Of a stretch of 64,000 nucleotides of DNA, positions 42,841 to 52,170 are shown piece by piece. This stretch comes from Paenibacillus brasilensis. Lineage in GTDB: Bacteria; Bacillota; Bacilli; Paenibacillales; Paenibacillaceae. Made by a program: the position numbers and the translations under genes. Location: positions 1,193,001-1,257,000 of the forward strand of contig NZ_CP045298.1 in the NCBI RefSeq assembly GCF_009363115.1, written 5' to 3'. The notes below the pieces were generated by a model. That model made no database searches and was not told the DNA's origin. It saw nothing but the letters and a program-made list of their open reading frames with translations. Each line of letters starts with the position of its first letter. The stretch's first letter is position 1.

Positions 42841-43644
42841 TTGAGATATTATGTTCTGGATCGCGGGGATCAGCACTCCATGGACTTGAGTCAGCAATTT
42901 CACCGTCTTGCCCAAGAAAAGAATTTCAAGCTGGATGCCGAATCGCCGGAAATCGTCGTGTCTATTGGAGGCGATGGTACGATGCTTCATGCATTTCATA
43001 CCTTCATCGACCGAATTCCGGATATTGCCTTTGTTGGTGTACATACCGGTCATCTGGGCTTTTACGCTGATTGGCGTGCGGACGAGCTGGAGGAGCTAAT
43101 CAACCTCATGAGCCAAAGCGGATCTAAGGGACCGCTTAACCCGAGAATCGTCAAGTATCCGCTGATTGAATTGGAAATTCACAAAAAGTCTGGAAATGCC
43201 TCTTTTATCGCCTTGAATGAATTTACGTTAAAAGGCGTAGATGGCACTGTTGTTGCCCAGGTAGATATTAACGATATTACCTTTGAAATGTTCCGTGGTG
43301 ACGGTATATGCGTTTCTACGCCTTCCGGAACGACCGCCTATAATAAAGCACTCGGCGGAGCGATGGTTCACCCAACCATTGAAGCATTGCAATTAACGGA
43401 GATCGCTTCCATTAATAACCGTGTGTATCGCACGCTGGGATCTCCTTTGCTTCTGCCCAAACACCACCATTGTGATATTTTTTCGCGAAAGGATCAGCGT
43501 CTTTTATTGACTGTAGATCACTTGAACTTTCCTGTGGACGATCTGATCTCAGTTCGCTGTCAGGTTTCAAGTCAAAAAATCAGCTTTGCCCGTTATCGTC
43601 CTTTTCCCTTTTGGGATCGGGTACGCAACGCTTTTCTCAACTAG
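42841..43644 (+). CDS. nadK: NAD kinase
   Basis: The 267-residue enzyme phosphorylates NAD to NADP. VVSIGGDGTMLHAF holds the GGDG motif, GVHTGHLGFYADW the NE/D-type motif, and TPSGTTAYNKALGG the conserved substrate loop. The likely start is TTG at 42841, 10 nt after AAAGGAG; the ATG at 42820 precedes the ribosome-binding site. The protein aligns with the short Bacillus NadF/PpnK form. Confidence 0.93.
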   Translation: MRYYVLDRGDQHSMDLSQQFHRLAQEKNFKLDAESPEIVVSIGGDGTMLHAFHTFIDRIPDIAFVGVHTGHLGFYADWRADELEELINLMSQSGSKGPLNPRIVKYPLIELEIHKKSGNASFIALNEFTLKGVDGTVVAQVDINDITFEMFRGDGICVSTPSGTTAYNKALGGAMVHPTIEALQLTEIASINNRVYRTLGSPLLLPKHHHCDIFSRKDQRLLLTVDHLNFPVDDLISVRCQVSSQKISFARYRPFPFWDRVRNAFLN

Positions 43645-43651
43645 AACCTGT

Positions 43652-43679
43652 AAAAGAGCCGACTTCGGCTCTTTTTTTA
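43652..43679 (+). terminator. Terminator of nadK
   Basis: AAGAGCCGA and TCGGCTCTT form a tight stem followed by TTTTT. Confidence 0.88.
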
Positions 43680-43730
43680 ATCGAGTAGGAGGTTCGGGAC
43701 TTTCACCCTAAAGATATCGCCCTTACTTAC

Positions 43731-43772
43731 AAACAAAACGGTTCCTGAAACTCAGGAACCGTTTTGTTGTGG
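43731..43772 (-). terminator. Terminator overlapping the yutD stop codon
   Basis: ACAAAACGGTTCCTGA and TCAGGAACCGTTTTGT form a perfect 16-bp stem with a 3-nt loop. The yutD stop lies inside one arm. Confidence 0.85.
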
Positions 43773-44579
43773 AGCTATGAATGTTTTATTCTTTTTGCTA
43801 ATCTCAGCTTTTTCGACTCTGACAGCAGACTCCGCCTGACGTTGGCCATCGGAATCACGCAAAACACGGGATTGACGCCCCTCCCTGTTTTCCTTGGATT
43901 GGCGCTCAAAGCGTGATCCACGGGCTTCCTTCTTATCGAAATTCCCTTGCTGACGCTGTTTCCGTGGCTCCCGAGCCTGCTGGCCTTCTCCCGGATTACG
44001 TCCGTCCTTTACTTCACGCGGTTCTCTCGGCTGACGCAATTCACGTGCTTCACGCTGCCGGTTTCCTTCACGACCTTCTCTGGGTAGGCGACTTTCGCGA
44101 GCTTCACGTGGATGCTCCGCTCGCAGCTCCTCCGTTATCGTGGAATCCTGCTGCGATGGCGTCCATTCCCGTTCTCCAGCTGTATGCTGCAATATTTCTT
44201 GCTGCTCTTCGGCTTCTATCGTTCCCGCTTGTTCCTTTTGAGCATCCACCAGCTGTTGGATATCTGGGGAAATGGATTCTTCATTGCTTTCGTTCTTGTT
44301 GAGCACCTCACGGCTTTTTTGCAGCACAAAATAGGCACAGCCGAAATTGCAGTATTCATTAATGTAATCGTCCAGTACCACTATGGATGTATCCTTATTG
44401 GCTTTGGGATGCCCATCTCGATAAAAACCCTTCAGACGCAGCTGATTGTAACCCCAATCGCCAATAATATAATCATAACGGTCCAGCACTTCACTATATC
44501 GATCACGAAACGCTTCGGGATTCCACCCGTTCTTGTGATCCTGCAACACTTCATAGTTTTTACCACCGATTTGAAACAA
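43752..44579 (-). CDS. yutD: YutD-family protein with a long charged C-terminal extension
   Basis: A 275-residue protein. Roughly residues 1-90 are the YutD domain (FQIGGKNYEVLQDHKNGWN through DDYINEYCNFGCAYFV). YutD is normally about 100 residues; here a tail of some 180 residues is rich in Arg and Glu, with repeated REARE, REPRE and REGRE units, and is predicted to be disordered. The start is TTG at 44579, 10 nt after AAAGGCGG. It lies 24 bp after lipA, the order found in Bacillus. YutD has no known biochemical role. Confidence 0.83.
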   Translation of the reverse strand: MFQIGGKNYEVLQDHKNGWNPEAFRDRYSEVLDRYDYIIGDWGYNQLRLKGFYRDGHPKANKDTSIVVLDDYINEYCNFGCAYFVLQKSREVLNKNESNEESISPDIQQLVDAQKEQAGTIEAEEQQEILQHTAGEREWTPSQQDSTITEELRAEHPREARESRLPREGREGNRQREARELRQPREPREVKDGRNPGEGQQAREPRKQRQQGNFDKKEARGSRFERQSKENREGRQSRVLRDSDGQRQAESAVRVEKAEISKKNKTFIAPQQNGS

Positions 44580-44603
44580 GCTAATCTAACCGCCTTTCCC
44601 GGA

Positions 44604-45506
44604 TCAAGCCTGCGAAAGGGCGCTTTTTTCCTTATGCTGAGCGGCGGACTTCACCTGCTCATGCGCTTGGTAGGAGCTGCGGACCATCGGACCGGATTCG
44701 ACGTGGCTGAATCCCCGCTGTAATCCCTCTTCCTTTAACTTCGCAAAATCTTCCGGTGGATAATATTTTTGTACATATAAATGTTTTTCGGTTGGTTGTA
44801 GATATTGTCCAATTGTCATAATATCACAATCAACTTTTCGCAGATCATCCATGGTTTGCAGGATCTCGTCCCACTCTTCTCCGACACCCAACATGATGCT
44901 TGATTTGGTCGGAATGGACGGATTTAATTGCTTTGCACGTTGGAGCAGTTCCAGAGAGCGATGGTATTTGGCTTTGGCCCGTACTTTGTCGGACATACGC
45001 TCCACAGTTTCAATATTATGATTCAAAATATCCGGCTTGGCATCCATAACGATCCGCAGCGATTCAATATCGCCCATAAAATCGGGAATTAATACTTCTA
45101 CACTGCATAAAGGCAGTCGGCGGCGAATGGCACGAACTGTCTCTGCAAATATAGTGGCGCCCCCATCCTTCAAATCGTCGCGAGCCACACTGGTTACAAC
45201 ACAGTGCTTCAAGTTCATGTTTTCAGCTGCTTCCGCAACACGTTCAGGCTCCTGCAGGTCCAGCTCCGTAGGCATCCCCGTATTCACTGCGCAAAAACGG
45301 CACGCACGCGTACAAATATCACCCAAAATCATAAATGTCGCTGTCCTGTTGGCCCAGCATTCATATATATTAGGGCATCGTGCCTCCTCACATACGGTAT
45401 GTAATGTCTTGGAACGCATCATGCTCTTGATTTCCTGGTAGTTATCGCCTGTCGTAAGTTTAATACGAATCCAGTCGGGTTTTGCTTCCTTCACTTTTTT
45501 AGACAA
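44604..45506 (-). CDS. lipA: Lipoyl synthase
   Basis: A 300-residue radical SAM enzyme that inserts two sulfurs into protein-bound octanoyl groups to make lipoate. The auxiliary cluster cysteines are in [12 protein letters not shown], and the radical SAM cluster is in [20 protein letters not shown] and TIGQYLQP are family motifs. It is followed by yutD and divergent from lytH. Confidence 0.96.
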   Translation of the reverse strand: MSKKVKEAKPDWIRIKLTTGDNYQEIKSMMRSKTLHTVCEEARCPNIYECWANRTATFMILGDICTRACRFCAVNTGMPTELDLQEPERVAEAAENMNLKHCVVTSVARDDLKDGGATIFAETVRAIRRRLPLCSVEVLIPDFMGDIESLRIVMDAKPDILNHNIETVERMSDKVRAKAKYHRSLELLQRAKQLNPSIPTKSSIMLGVGEEWDEILQTMDDLRKVDCDIMTIGQYLQPTEKHLYVQKYYPPEDFAKLKEEGLQRGFSHVESGPMVRSSYQAHEQVKSAAQHKEKSALSQA

Positions 45507-45751
45507 TGGTATAGACCTTCTTTCTGGTGAGCTTAAGCTGTCATTGCCTTACATTATAGCATGAAAGCGATGGAAAAACCTCCATTCATTGTTCCCTATT
45601 TGATATAACATTGATGCCGGAAAAGTAAATTCTTTATATGGATAAAAGCAGTACATATGGCTCAATCTAAACCAAAGCGCTTCTGCTCATGAATGGATCA
45701 TAATCAGAATTTACCAGGGTGATCAAACCCTCAATTAGGAGGTTGATTCAC

Positions 45752-46855
45752 GTGCCTTATCTTACGCGGACAGCCCGCACTGTTCGTCTGTTATCACTGC
45801 TGTTATGTGCAATTACGCTGACAACATCCCGCCCGCTTCCTGCTTATGCCTATGACGAGCAATTACAACCATCGTCATCTGGAAGTACCCCAAAAGCAAC
45901 AGTGAATACTCCTCCATCTCAGTCTTCATTGTATACGTCAAGACTTGCCTTATATCAATCCATCGAAGCCCTGACAGGGATTCCTTGGTACAGGCTGGCT
46001 GCGGTCGATCAATATGAACGTACACTTACGGTGGCTCATCCCAAAGATCGCAAGCATATGGAACGGATCACGGGTATTTTTATTACAGGACCTATCTGGG
46101 CCGGCCTGATGAACCCCGATTCGGATGATCAAAATCCGCGCTCCATTGAAATATTTTCAGGGCTGGGACAAGATGGTTCAGGCGATGGGATTGCTGACCG
46201 CGATAATGACAAGGACTTACTGTATAGCATCGCTTCTTATCTCGGAAAATATGGGAACAATGAGGATGAATTTGGTATTGCCGTATGGGAATATTACCAT
46301 AACAGCCGCGCAGTGCAAAGAGTTCAGCAGTTTGCCAAGCTATATCGGACCTATGGCAGGCTGAATCTGAACAGTCAAGCTTTTCCGCTTCCTTTAAGCA
46401 GCCTCTACAGCTATCGCAGTACTTGGGGAAGTCGTCGCAGTTGGGGCGGTTACCGTATACATGAAGGGACTGATCTGTTTGCTGGCTACGGAGTTCCGGT
46501 TCGCAGTACCTGCTACGGCGTAGTGGAAATGAAGGGCTGGAATCCATTCGGAGGATGGCGGATCGGTATTCGAGATCTCAACAACCGCTATCACTACTAT
46601 GCACATCTTTCTGGCTTTGATAAAACTATCCACAAAGGGGATATCGTTGAGCCTGGGCAGACGGTTGGCTGGGTCGGAAGCTCGGGCTACGGAAAGCCGG
46701 GTACCCAAGGCAAGTTTCCACCGCATCTGCACTATGGTATATATCGGGACAATGGCTGGAACGATTGGTCCTACGATCCGTATCCGTTATTAAGACAGTG
46801 GGAGCAGACCGAGCGCAAAGCACAAACAGGAAAAGTAAAAGGGGCCTCCTCATAA
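45752..46855 (+). CDS. lytH: M23 family metallopeptidase LytH
   Basis: A 367-residue exported protein with an N-terminal signal sequence (VRLLSLLLCAITLTT, cleavage probably after AYA near residue 33). The C-terminal LytM/M23 domain has zinc ligands in HEGTDLF, YYAHLSG and PPHLHYGIY. LytH (YunA) of B. subtilis is an L-alanyl-D-glutamate endopeptidase that trims spore cortex. GTG at 45752 lies 9 nt after AGGAGG, deciding against the earlier frame start. The neighbouring yunB is also a spore gene. Confidence 0.9.
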   Translation: MPYLTRTARTVRLLSLLLCAITLTTSRPLPAYAYDEQLQPSSSGSTPKATVNTPPSQSSLYTSRLALYQSIEALTGIPWYRLAAVDQYERTLTVAHPKDRKHMERITGIFITGPIWAGLMNPDSDDQNPRSIEIFSGLGQDGSGDGIADRDNDKDLLYSIASYLGKYGNNEDEFGIAVWEYYHNSRAVQRVQQFAKLYRTYGRLNLNSQAFPLPLSSLYSYRSTWGSRRSWGGYRIHEGTDLFAGYGVPVRSTCYGVVEMKGWNPFGGWRIGIRDLNNRYHYYAHLSGFDKTIHKGDIVEPGQTVGWVGSSGYGKPGTQGKFPPHLHYGIYRDNGWNDWSYDPYPLLRQWEQTERKAQTGKVKGASS

Positions 46856-46866
46856 GGCCCCCTCTG
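46838..46866. terminator. Terminator between lytH and yunB
   Basis: GGGGCC and GGCCCC pair around a short loop at the convergent 3' ends. Confidence 0.7.
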
Positions 46867-46868
46867 CT

Positions 46869-47678
46869 TTATGGTGTTTGAGACTGACGGATGGAATTTT
46901 CCTCTTCCTGTACCGCTGGAACACTCTCTATACCGGAATCTGGAGTGCCGCCGCTCTCTATCGTATGTGGAGGTAGCGCCAGCTGTGGAGCGGATGTATC
47001 ATTTTTACCAATGGGCTTGCCCTGATTGTCATAGTAATACATCGGAACATTGCCCACCACCAGCAAATAAGATACCGGGATTTCTGTCTCCACAATCTGA
47101 GGCTGCATCTCAAACGGGATGACTACAGACACCTCCGTCGTAATCCGAATGTACACCTCCACCAAGATCATGTTAATCCCCGCATCCTGTTGACGCGTGT
47201 CTAAATCCACCTTGATTGCTCCATGCGGCTCCACCTTTAGTGGAACCTTCGGGCCATATGTGGCCAGCAGCGGACTGCCCAATGCCTGACCGATTGGAAC
47301 GCTCTCCTCAAAATGGCTCATGCTGTCCATAGTGGCCTTGACTGCTTTGAGCGTATTTGACGTAATTCTCATATGCTCCGCATAATTCAGAGAAAAACCG
47401 GACGTTCTCCCTTGTGCATCCGTTCTCCATTCGATCAGATGATCAGCCGTCTCGCCCTGCTCTACCTGTGCCGTAATCGCTGAATTGATAGCCTCTGTCG
47501 CCATTTGCTTGACCCGTACTTTTGCCAAATGCATCATGGGCGGCTTCAAATGCTGCTCCACATAAGCAGCGGCCTGTATGATCACTACCAGCAGCGCCAG
47601 TACCACAATAAAAAATCCTCTGCGTCTGCCGCGTCGCCTTCTGTTGGGTCCGCTGTACCATTGCGGTCTTCTCATCAT
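46869..47678 (-). CDS. yunB: Sporulation protein YunB
   Basis: A 269-residue protein with a basic N-terminus (RRRRGRRR), one transmembrane helix (GFFIVVLALLVVIIQAAAY) and a large outside domain (LKPPMMHLAKVRVKQMATEA, VPIGQALGSPLL). It matches B. subtilis YunB, a sigma-E-dependent protein involved in sporulation. The start is ATG at 47678 after GGGGGG; ATG at 47675 is an equal alternative. The Pro/Glu-rich tail appears extended. Confidence 0.88.
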   Translation of the reverse strand: MMRRPQWYSGPNRRRRGRRRGFFIVVLALLVVIIQAAAYVEQHLKPPMMHLAKVRVKQMATEAINSAITAQVEQGETADHLIEWRTDAQGRTSGFSLNYAEHMRITSNTLKAVKATMDSMSHFEESVPIGQALGSPLLATYGPKVPLKVEPHGAIKVDLDTRQQDAGINMILVEVYIRITTEVSVVIPFEMQPQIVETEIPVSYLLVVGNVPMYYYDNQGKPIGKNDTSAPQLALPPHTIESGGTPDSGIESVPAVQEEENSIRQSQTP

Positions 47679-47729
47679 TCGATCCCCCCGCAGCGATGAA
47701 CTTACCCTACAAGAATATGCGAACGACAC

Positions 47730-47764
47730 ACAAAAAAGAAGCCGCCCGTCCGGCAGCTCCTGTG
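47730..47764 (-). terminator. Terminator of the aldo/keto reductase gene
   Basis: AGCTGCCG and CGGCTTCT form a stem followed by TTTTTTG on the minus strand. Confidence 0.75.
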
Positions 47765-47811
47765 ATGGAAAAATATATGCTTGCTGAGAATGTTAATAAG
47801 AGTCCAGCCTG

Positions 47812-48744
47812 TTATTTGAAAATGTGATCAATCTTGTCGATATCTGCCTGACTCAGTTGGACATTCAATGTTTTCAAATTCTCCAGCACCTGCTCCGGCT
47901 TTTTCGCCCCTGGAATGAGGGCATCAATCGAGTCGCGCGTCAAATACCATGCGAGCACAACATGAGCCACCTCAGCATGTAATGCATTGGCAATCTGCCG
48001 CACCTGCTCCACCTTTTCCAGATTGCGGACAAATGTTTCTCCCTGGAACAATGGATTGTTCACTCTAATATCCGTGAAGGTTGTATCCTTCGTATATTTC
48101 CCACCCAGCAAGCCGGCTGCCAACGGGAAATAAGGCACGAATGAAATGCCATTAGCCTTGGTGTAAGGCAGCAGTTCCTTTTCCGCTTCACGTTGGAGCA
48201 AATTATATTCGGATTGAAGCACATCTACATAGCCGTCGCTATTGGCATTCTTCAGCTGTTCAATGGAGAAATTAGATACGCCAATCGCTTTAATCTTACC
48301 CTCGTCCTTGAGCTTTTTCAGTTCTCCGACCGCTTCTGCCTTCGGCGTTGTTTCGTCCGGGAAATGAATATAAAACAAATCAATATAATCCGTTTGCAAT
48401 CTTTTCAGACTGGATTCGACTGAGTTACGCAAAAATGCCGGTGAGTTGTCAAAAACAACCTGTCCATTCACAAATTTGTGTGCTCCCTTGGTCGCTATCA
48501 CCACTTCATCACGATTACCACGTTCTTTCAATACCTCACCAATCAACCGTTCCGAGTGTTCAGGTCCGTAAAAAAAAGCCGTATCCAGAAAATTGATGCC
48601 GTTATCCAAAGCTGTGCGAACGACCTCTTTGCCCGTTTCGTCGTTCAGACCGGAAAAAAGATTATGTCCTCCCACTGCATTTGCACCCAAACCGATTGGT
48701 TTTACATATAAATCTGTTTTGCCAATACGCACTTGCTCTGCCAA
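47812..48744 (-). CDS. Aldo/keto reductase
   Basis: A 310-residue (beta/alpha)8 NADPH-dependent oxidoreductase. Catalytic Asp, Tyr and Lys lie in [11 protein letters not shown] and IATKGAH, and the conserved [19 protein letters not shown] follows. [10 protein letters not shown] and [16 protein letters not shown] are family patterns. The start is TTG at 48744, 10 nt after AAGGAG. The substrate is unknown. It follows the alkylation-repair operon at a distance of 96 bp. Confidence 0.9.
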   Translation of the reverse strand: MAEQVRIGKTDLYVKPIGLGANAVGGHNLFSGLNDETGKEVVRTALDNGINFLDTAFFYGPEHSERLIGEVLKERGNRDEVVIATKGAHKFVNGQVVFDNSPAFLRNSVESSLKRLQTDYIDLFYIHFPDETTPKAEAVGELKKLKDEGKIKAIGVSNFSIEQLKNANSDGYVDVLQSEYNLLQREAEKELLPYTKANGISFVPYFPLAAGLLGGKYTKDTTFTDIRVNNPLFQGETFVRNLEKVEQVRQIANALHAEVAHVVLAWYLTRDSIDALIPGAKKPEQVLENLKTLNVQLSQADIDKIDHIFK

Positions 48745-48840
48745 TTCACGTCATCTCCTTTTCGAAAGTTACTTCCATTTTAATATTAGATTCCAGAAAA
48801 AGCAAAGTGCGTATCCGACTGCTGCTCCTATCCTTTAATC

Positions 48841-49530
48841 CTATTTTCTTTTTCGCTTCATATTACGAATGATCGTTTTGGTTGCCTGATCCACCCGGTA
48901 TGATTCTGTGATCTTTTGCAGTGCTTTATTGAACGTAAAATCATCCAATGTACTGTTTTGCAAGTAATTCATCGTAATCTCCGGCAGCTTGATAAAACAG
49001 ATGGATATCGCCCATGCTACCGCCATTTGTACATAATAATCCTCACGATGTGTCTGATCCAGTAATTCAAGCACCTGGTTAATATACGGTTCCTCAATAT
49101 AAAAATTGAGAAGCATGACCACGCCAAACCGGATTTCATACTCTTTCTTGGAGAATAAATAGGGCTGTATAAACTCCCATACCCGTTCCTTATGGTTTTT
49201 CGTAAACTTCAATCCGGCACAAAAGCTGTCGCATACTGACCAATTGTCAATTTTAGGAACAAACGTGGTAACATAACTTAACGCTTCCTCTATATCCGTT
49301 TTCACATAGCCAATAACCATACCTTGCAGCATCACTTCTTCAAAATATTCACTTTCAGCAGTTTTCAGGTAAAGACGCCAATCTTCTTTAGCAATATCCT
49401 GAGCCAGCTTACGCAGCACAGGAAGACGTACGCCCAGTACATTATCAATGGTCGGAAGCAATGCAGCCGTGAATTTCTGAAAGTCCGTATCTACGTATGA
49501 CAGTATTTGTTCTCTGATTGTTTTTTCCAA
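48841..49530 (-). CDS. DNA alkylation repair protein (AlkD-like HEAT-repeat family)
   Basis: A 229-residue all-helical protein of the DNA alkylation repair family (YVDTDFQKFTAALLPTIDNVLGVRLPVLRKLAQ). IDNWSVCDSFCAGLKFT and YYVQMAVAWAISICFI are the core repeats. AlkD-type enzymes excise cationic alkylated bases such as 7-methylguanine without base flipping. It is last in a run of five repair genes (adaA to here), 25 bp after the AlkA-type glycosylase gene. Confidence 0.87.
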   Translation of the reverse strand: MEKTIREQILSYVDTDFQKFTAALLPTIDNVLGVRLPVLRKLAQDIAKEDWRLYLKTAESEYFEEVMLQGMVIGYVKTDIEEALSYVTTFVPKIDNWSVCDSFCAGLKFTKNHKERVWEFIQPYLFSKKEYEIRFGVVMLLNFYIEEPYINQVLELLDQTHREDYYVQMAVAWAISICFIKLPEITMNYLQNSTLDDFTFNKALQKITESYRVDQATKTIIRNMKRKRK

Positions 49531-49555
49531 TAATCTCCGCTCCCTGATCCTTAAA

Positions 49556-50173
49556 CTAACGAAATGAAATGCTCCACAAGTAAATCGAGGCTACCGACCC
49601 ATAGGGCGAATAAACTCTTCTATACTCCTCGAACTGATCCTTGGTAAGCGTATCCAGATTGTACAGCTTCATCATTCCCCGCCGAATAGCGATATCGCCC
49701 CAACTGACGACGTCTGGACGCTCCATACAATGAATCAGCATCATTTCAGCCGTCCAAGGGCCTATCCCCTGCAGCGAGGACAGCTTTTGGATCACCTGCG
49801 TATCGGAGAGTTCATATAATTCCTGTAAATCCAGTAAGCCCTGCTCTATCGTTTGGGCTATGTTCAGGATACATATGGCCTTTTTCATGGTTATGCCACA
49901 GCTTTGAATATCCTGAGCGGCCTGGATGGCTATATTTTGTGAAGTCATCGCGCCTAACTTCTCCTGCATTCTTGCCCATATGGTTTCAACTGCCTTGGCA
50001 GAAATAAGCTGTCCAACAATGGCATGAACGAGCGCGGCGAACAGATCGGGAATGACCAACCGTTCCACCTTACCCATTTGCGACATGGCTGCACCAAGTA
50101 TGGGATCGGCGTTTTGTAAATAATGGATTTCCTTTTGCCCATAGTCAAAGTTTTTGGTCATTACGGTTTGCAT
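49556..50173 (-). CDS. DNA-3-methyladenine glycosylase II (AlkA-type)
   Basis: A 205-residue HhH-GPD glycosylase: helix-hairpin-helix LQGIGPWTAEMMLI and the catalytic aspartate in VSWGDIAIRRG. It removes alkylated purines. The E. coli AlkA N-terminal domain is missing, so this is the short form found in Bacilli. It is 13 bp after the radical SAM gene and forms part of the repair operon. Confidence 0.9.
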   Translation of the reverse strand: MQTVMTKNFDYGQKEIHYLQNADPILGAAMSQMGKVERLVIPDLFAALVHAIVGQLISAKAVETIWARMQEKLGAMTSQNIAIQAAQDIQSCGITMKKAICILNIAQTIEQGLLDLQELYELSDTQVIQKLSSLQGIGPWTAEMMLIHCMERPDVVSWGDIAIRRGMMKLYNLDTLTKDQFEEYRRVYSPYGSVASIYLWSISFR

Positions 50174-50186
50174 CGGTTCCCCCTCT

Positions 50187-51017
50187 TCAACCCAAATCAG
50201 GTATAAATCCTTCCTTGCTCACGTAGAGCTGCTCTTCCCGGAAAACATGAAGAAAACGCTCATACACCGTCTTATAGGCGGCCGGGTGATACCAGTCTTC
50301 CAGCCCCAATGACTCGTATAACGCACCGATATTTAAGCTTCGTGTCCGCCTTCCCCCACTGCCGTCTCCCATAAAGTAATCATCAATACAGACACGGTTG
50401 ACCAGAGGCAAAAGCTTATCGGCAAAATGCTCACTGCTTGGAAGCATCGGAGCGATTGTGGCCTGTGCCGGTACTCCTGCTTCCTTTAACAGCTGCAATG
50501 TTTTAAAACGGGCCTGAATGGGAGGCGCATCCGGTGTGAAATGCTTGCGGATATCTTCGCGATCTGTTTCAATCGTCATGCTCACCCGTACGCGGCCTTC
50601 TAATCGGTGCAGCAAATCAATATCCCGCCGTACCAGTGGACTGCGCGTCTGCACAAACAGGAAATCCGGCGGATCTTCCACCATCACCTTCAGTAATGAA
50701 CGGGTCACCTCTTCCTTGTACTCGACAGGTTGGTAAGGGTCTGTGCTGGATGACATAAAAATCGTGACTTTCCCCTTCGATTTGGCCCTGCGAAGCTCTT
50801 TGCTAAAAATATCTGCAGCCTGATTTTTGATATCTACCCAAGTCCCCCAAGCCTCCTTCCGGAACGTGGAGACTGGCAACTGGCGCACATAGCAATACGA
50901 GCAGCCAAAGGTACAGCCTGTATACGGGTTCAACGAGTGTGTATACCCTGACAGGAAGCCTGTCCCTTTATTCAGAAGCGTCTTGGGATTTTTGTAAAAA
51001 TACTTATTTTTCATCAT
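50187..51017 (-). CDS. SPL-family radical SAM protein
   Basis: A 276-residue radical SAM protein of the spore photoproduct lyase-like (Rv2578c/SplB-type) group. The cluster motif is GCTFGCSYCYVRQLP (C-x3-C-x2-C), followed by SSSTDPYQPVE and TRSPLVRRDIDLL. True SPL repairs UV spore photoproduct; this shorter relative has no proven reaction. Its stop and the start of the Ogt gene share one base at 51017, and it precedes an AlkA-type gene, suggesting a role in DNA damage repair, perhaps of alkylated DNA. Confidence 0.85.
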   Translation of the reverse strand: MMKNKYFYKNPKTLLNKGTGFLSGYTHSLNPYTGCTFGCSYCYVRQLPVSTFRKEAWGTWVDIKNQAADIFSKELRRAKSKGKVTIFMSSSTDPYQPVEYKEEVTRSLLKVMVEDPPDFLFVQTRSPLVRRDIDLLHRLEGRVRVSMTIETDREDIRKHFTPDAPPIQARFKTLQLLKEAGVPAQATIAPMLPSSEHFADKLLPLVNRVCIDDYFMGDGSGGRRTRSLNIGALYESLGLEDWYHPAAYKTVYERFLHVFREEQLYVSKEGFIPDLG

Positions 51018-51535
51018 TAGCCTTGTTCAAGCTGCAAAAGCTTTACCTTCATGTCCAAACCGCCACGATATCCGGTCAAAGCCCCATTTTTGCCGATAAC
51101 CCGGTGGCATGGAATGGTAATCAAAATCGGATTAGCACCGATAGCAGCTCCCACCGCACGAACAGAGGCAGGCTTTTGGATCGCATGGGCAATGTCTGAA
51201 TAGGATTGTGTCTCCCCATACGGAATATTACACAGGGCGTTCCAAACCGCCATTTGGAATGCAGTCCCCTGAAAGTCAAAAGGAATGGTAAAGCTTGTAC
51301 GCTCTCCTTGGAGATATTCAATCAGCTCCTTGGCGTAGGGCTGTAAGGACGCAACGTCCTCGACTAAAGAACTGCCGGGAAACCGATTCTCTGCCCATGA
51401 AATCAATTCAGCTACAGGTTGATTGGGCGAGCCTACATAACATAATCCTCCAGATGTAGCTGCAATATATAAATTCCAATCCTCATGGGTCAACAATGAC
51501 CAATAGATTGTCTTATTCGTTTTTTGATTTGCCAT
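51017..51535 (-). CDS. ogt: Methylated-DNA-[protein]-cysteine S-methyltransferase (Ogt/AdaB)
   Basis: A 172-residue suicide enzyme that takes the methyl group from O6-methylguanine. The acceptor cysteine lies in ITIPCHRVIGKNGALTGY. The helix-turn-helix for base flipping is in YSDIAHAIQKPASVRAVG. ATG at 51535 follows GGAGG and overlaps the adaA 3' end by 23 bp, indicating coupled translation. Confidence 0.93.
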   Translation of the reverse strand: MANQKTNKTIYWSLLTHEDWNLYIAATSGGLCYVGSPNQPVAELISWAENRFPGSSLVEDVASLQPYAKELIEYLQGERTSFTIPFDFQGTAFQMAVWNALCNIPYGETQSYSDIAHAIQKPASVRAVGAAIGANPILITIPCHRVIGKNGALTGYRGGLDMKVKLLQLEQG

Positions 51536-52121
51536 ACTGTATACCTCCATTTTGTGCTTGTTTGGATTGGAGCTGACGATATTGCAAAGGAGTGCAGCCC
51601 ATGTTCTTTTTAAATAACGTAATAAAGTAAGGAGTATTGGACAAACCTACGCTCTTCCCTACCTCCGCCACGGACTTATCCGAGCCAATGAGCTGCTTCT
51701 TCGCTTGCTCCAATCGGGTTTTCTGAATGTATTCCATTGGGGTTTTATGCATAATCCGCTTGAAGGTACGGTGTAAATGATACGGGCTTCCATGACTCAT
51801 CTCAGCAAGAATGTGCAATGTCAAATTTTCCATATAGTGAGAATTCACATATTCTGTAACCCATACTATCCATTCATGATCAGGCAAACGTTGTCCTGTT
51901 GGTTTGCACCTTTTGCATGGTCGAAACTGTTCCGCCAAAGCCTGCTCTGCTGTTTTAAATAAACGAATGTTTTCTCTTTTGGGAGGGCGGGATTTGCAGG
52001 AGGGACGACAAAATATTCCTGTTGTCTTCACGGCGTACCAAAATACGCCGTCATAAGACTTGTCATTTTCCACAATAGCTCTCCACTTGTCGTCAGTTAT
52101 AGACAAATTGGATATTGCCAT
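51513..52121 (-). CDS. adaA: Bifunctional transcriptional activator/DNA repair protein AdaA
   Basis: A 202-residue adaptive-response regulator. The N-terminal zinc domain has Cys4 ligands in GIFCRPSCKSR and RPCKRCKP, and takes methyl groups from DNA phosphotriesters. The C-terminal AraC-type domain has two helix-turn-helix units (LAEMSHGSPYHLHRTFK and VAEVGKSVGLSNTPYFITLFKK). Methylation turns it into an activator of the operon. ATG at 52121 follows GAGAGGTG; a TATAAT lies upstream near 52170. Confidence 0.92.
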   Translation of the reverse strand: MAISNLSITDDKWRAIVENDKSYDGVFWYAVKTTGIFCRPSCKSRPPKRENIRLFKTAEQALAEQFRPCKRCKPTGQRLPDHEWIVWVTEYVNSHYMENLTLHILAEMSHGSPYHLHRTFKRIMHKTPMEYIQKTRLEQAKKQLIGSDKSVAEVGKSVGLSNTPYFITLFKKNMGCTPLQYRQLQSKQAQNGGIQYGKSKNE

Positions 52122-52170
52122 TAAAATCACCTCTCTCGTGCAATGTGGCCTCCACATATCTATGTCTAAA

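Noticed and set aside
51536..51550. Earlier ATG at 51550 for ogt
   Set aside because: The start at 51535 has GGAGG at 8 nt, while 51550 has none at proper distance.
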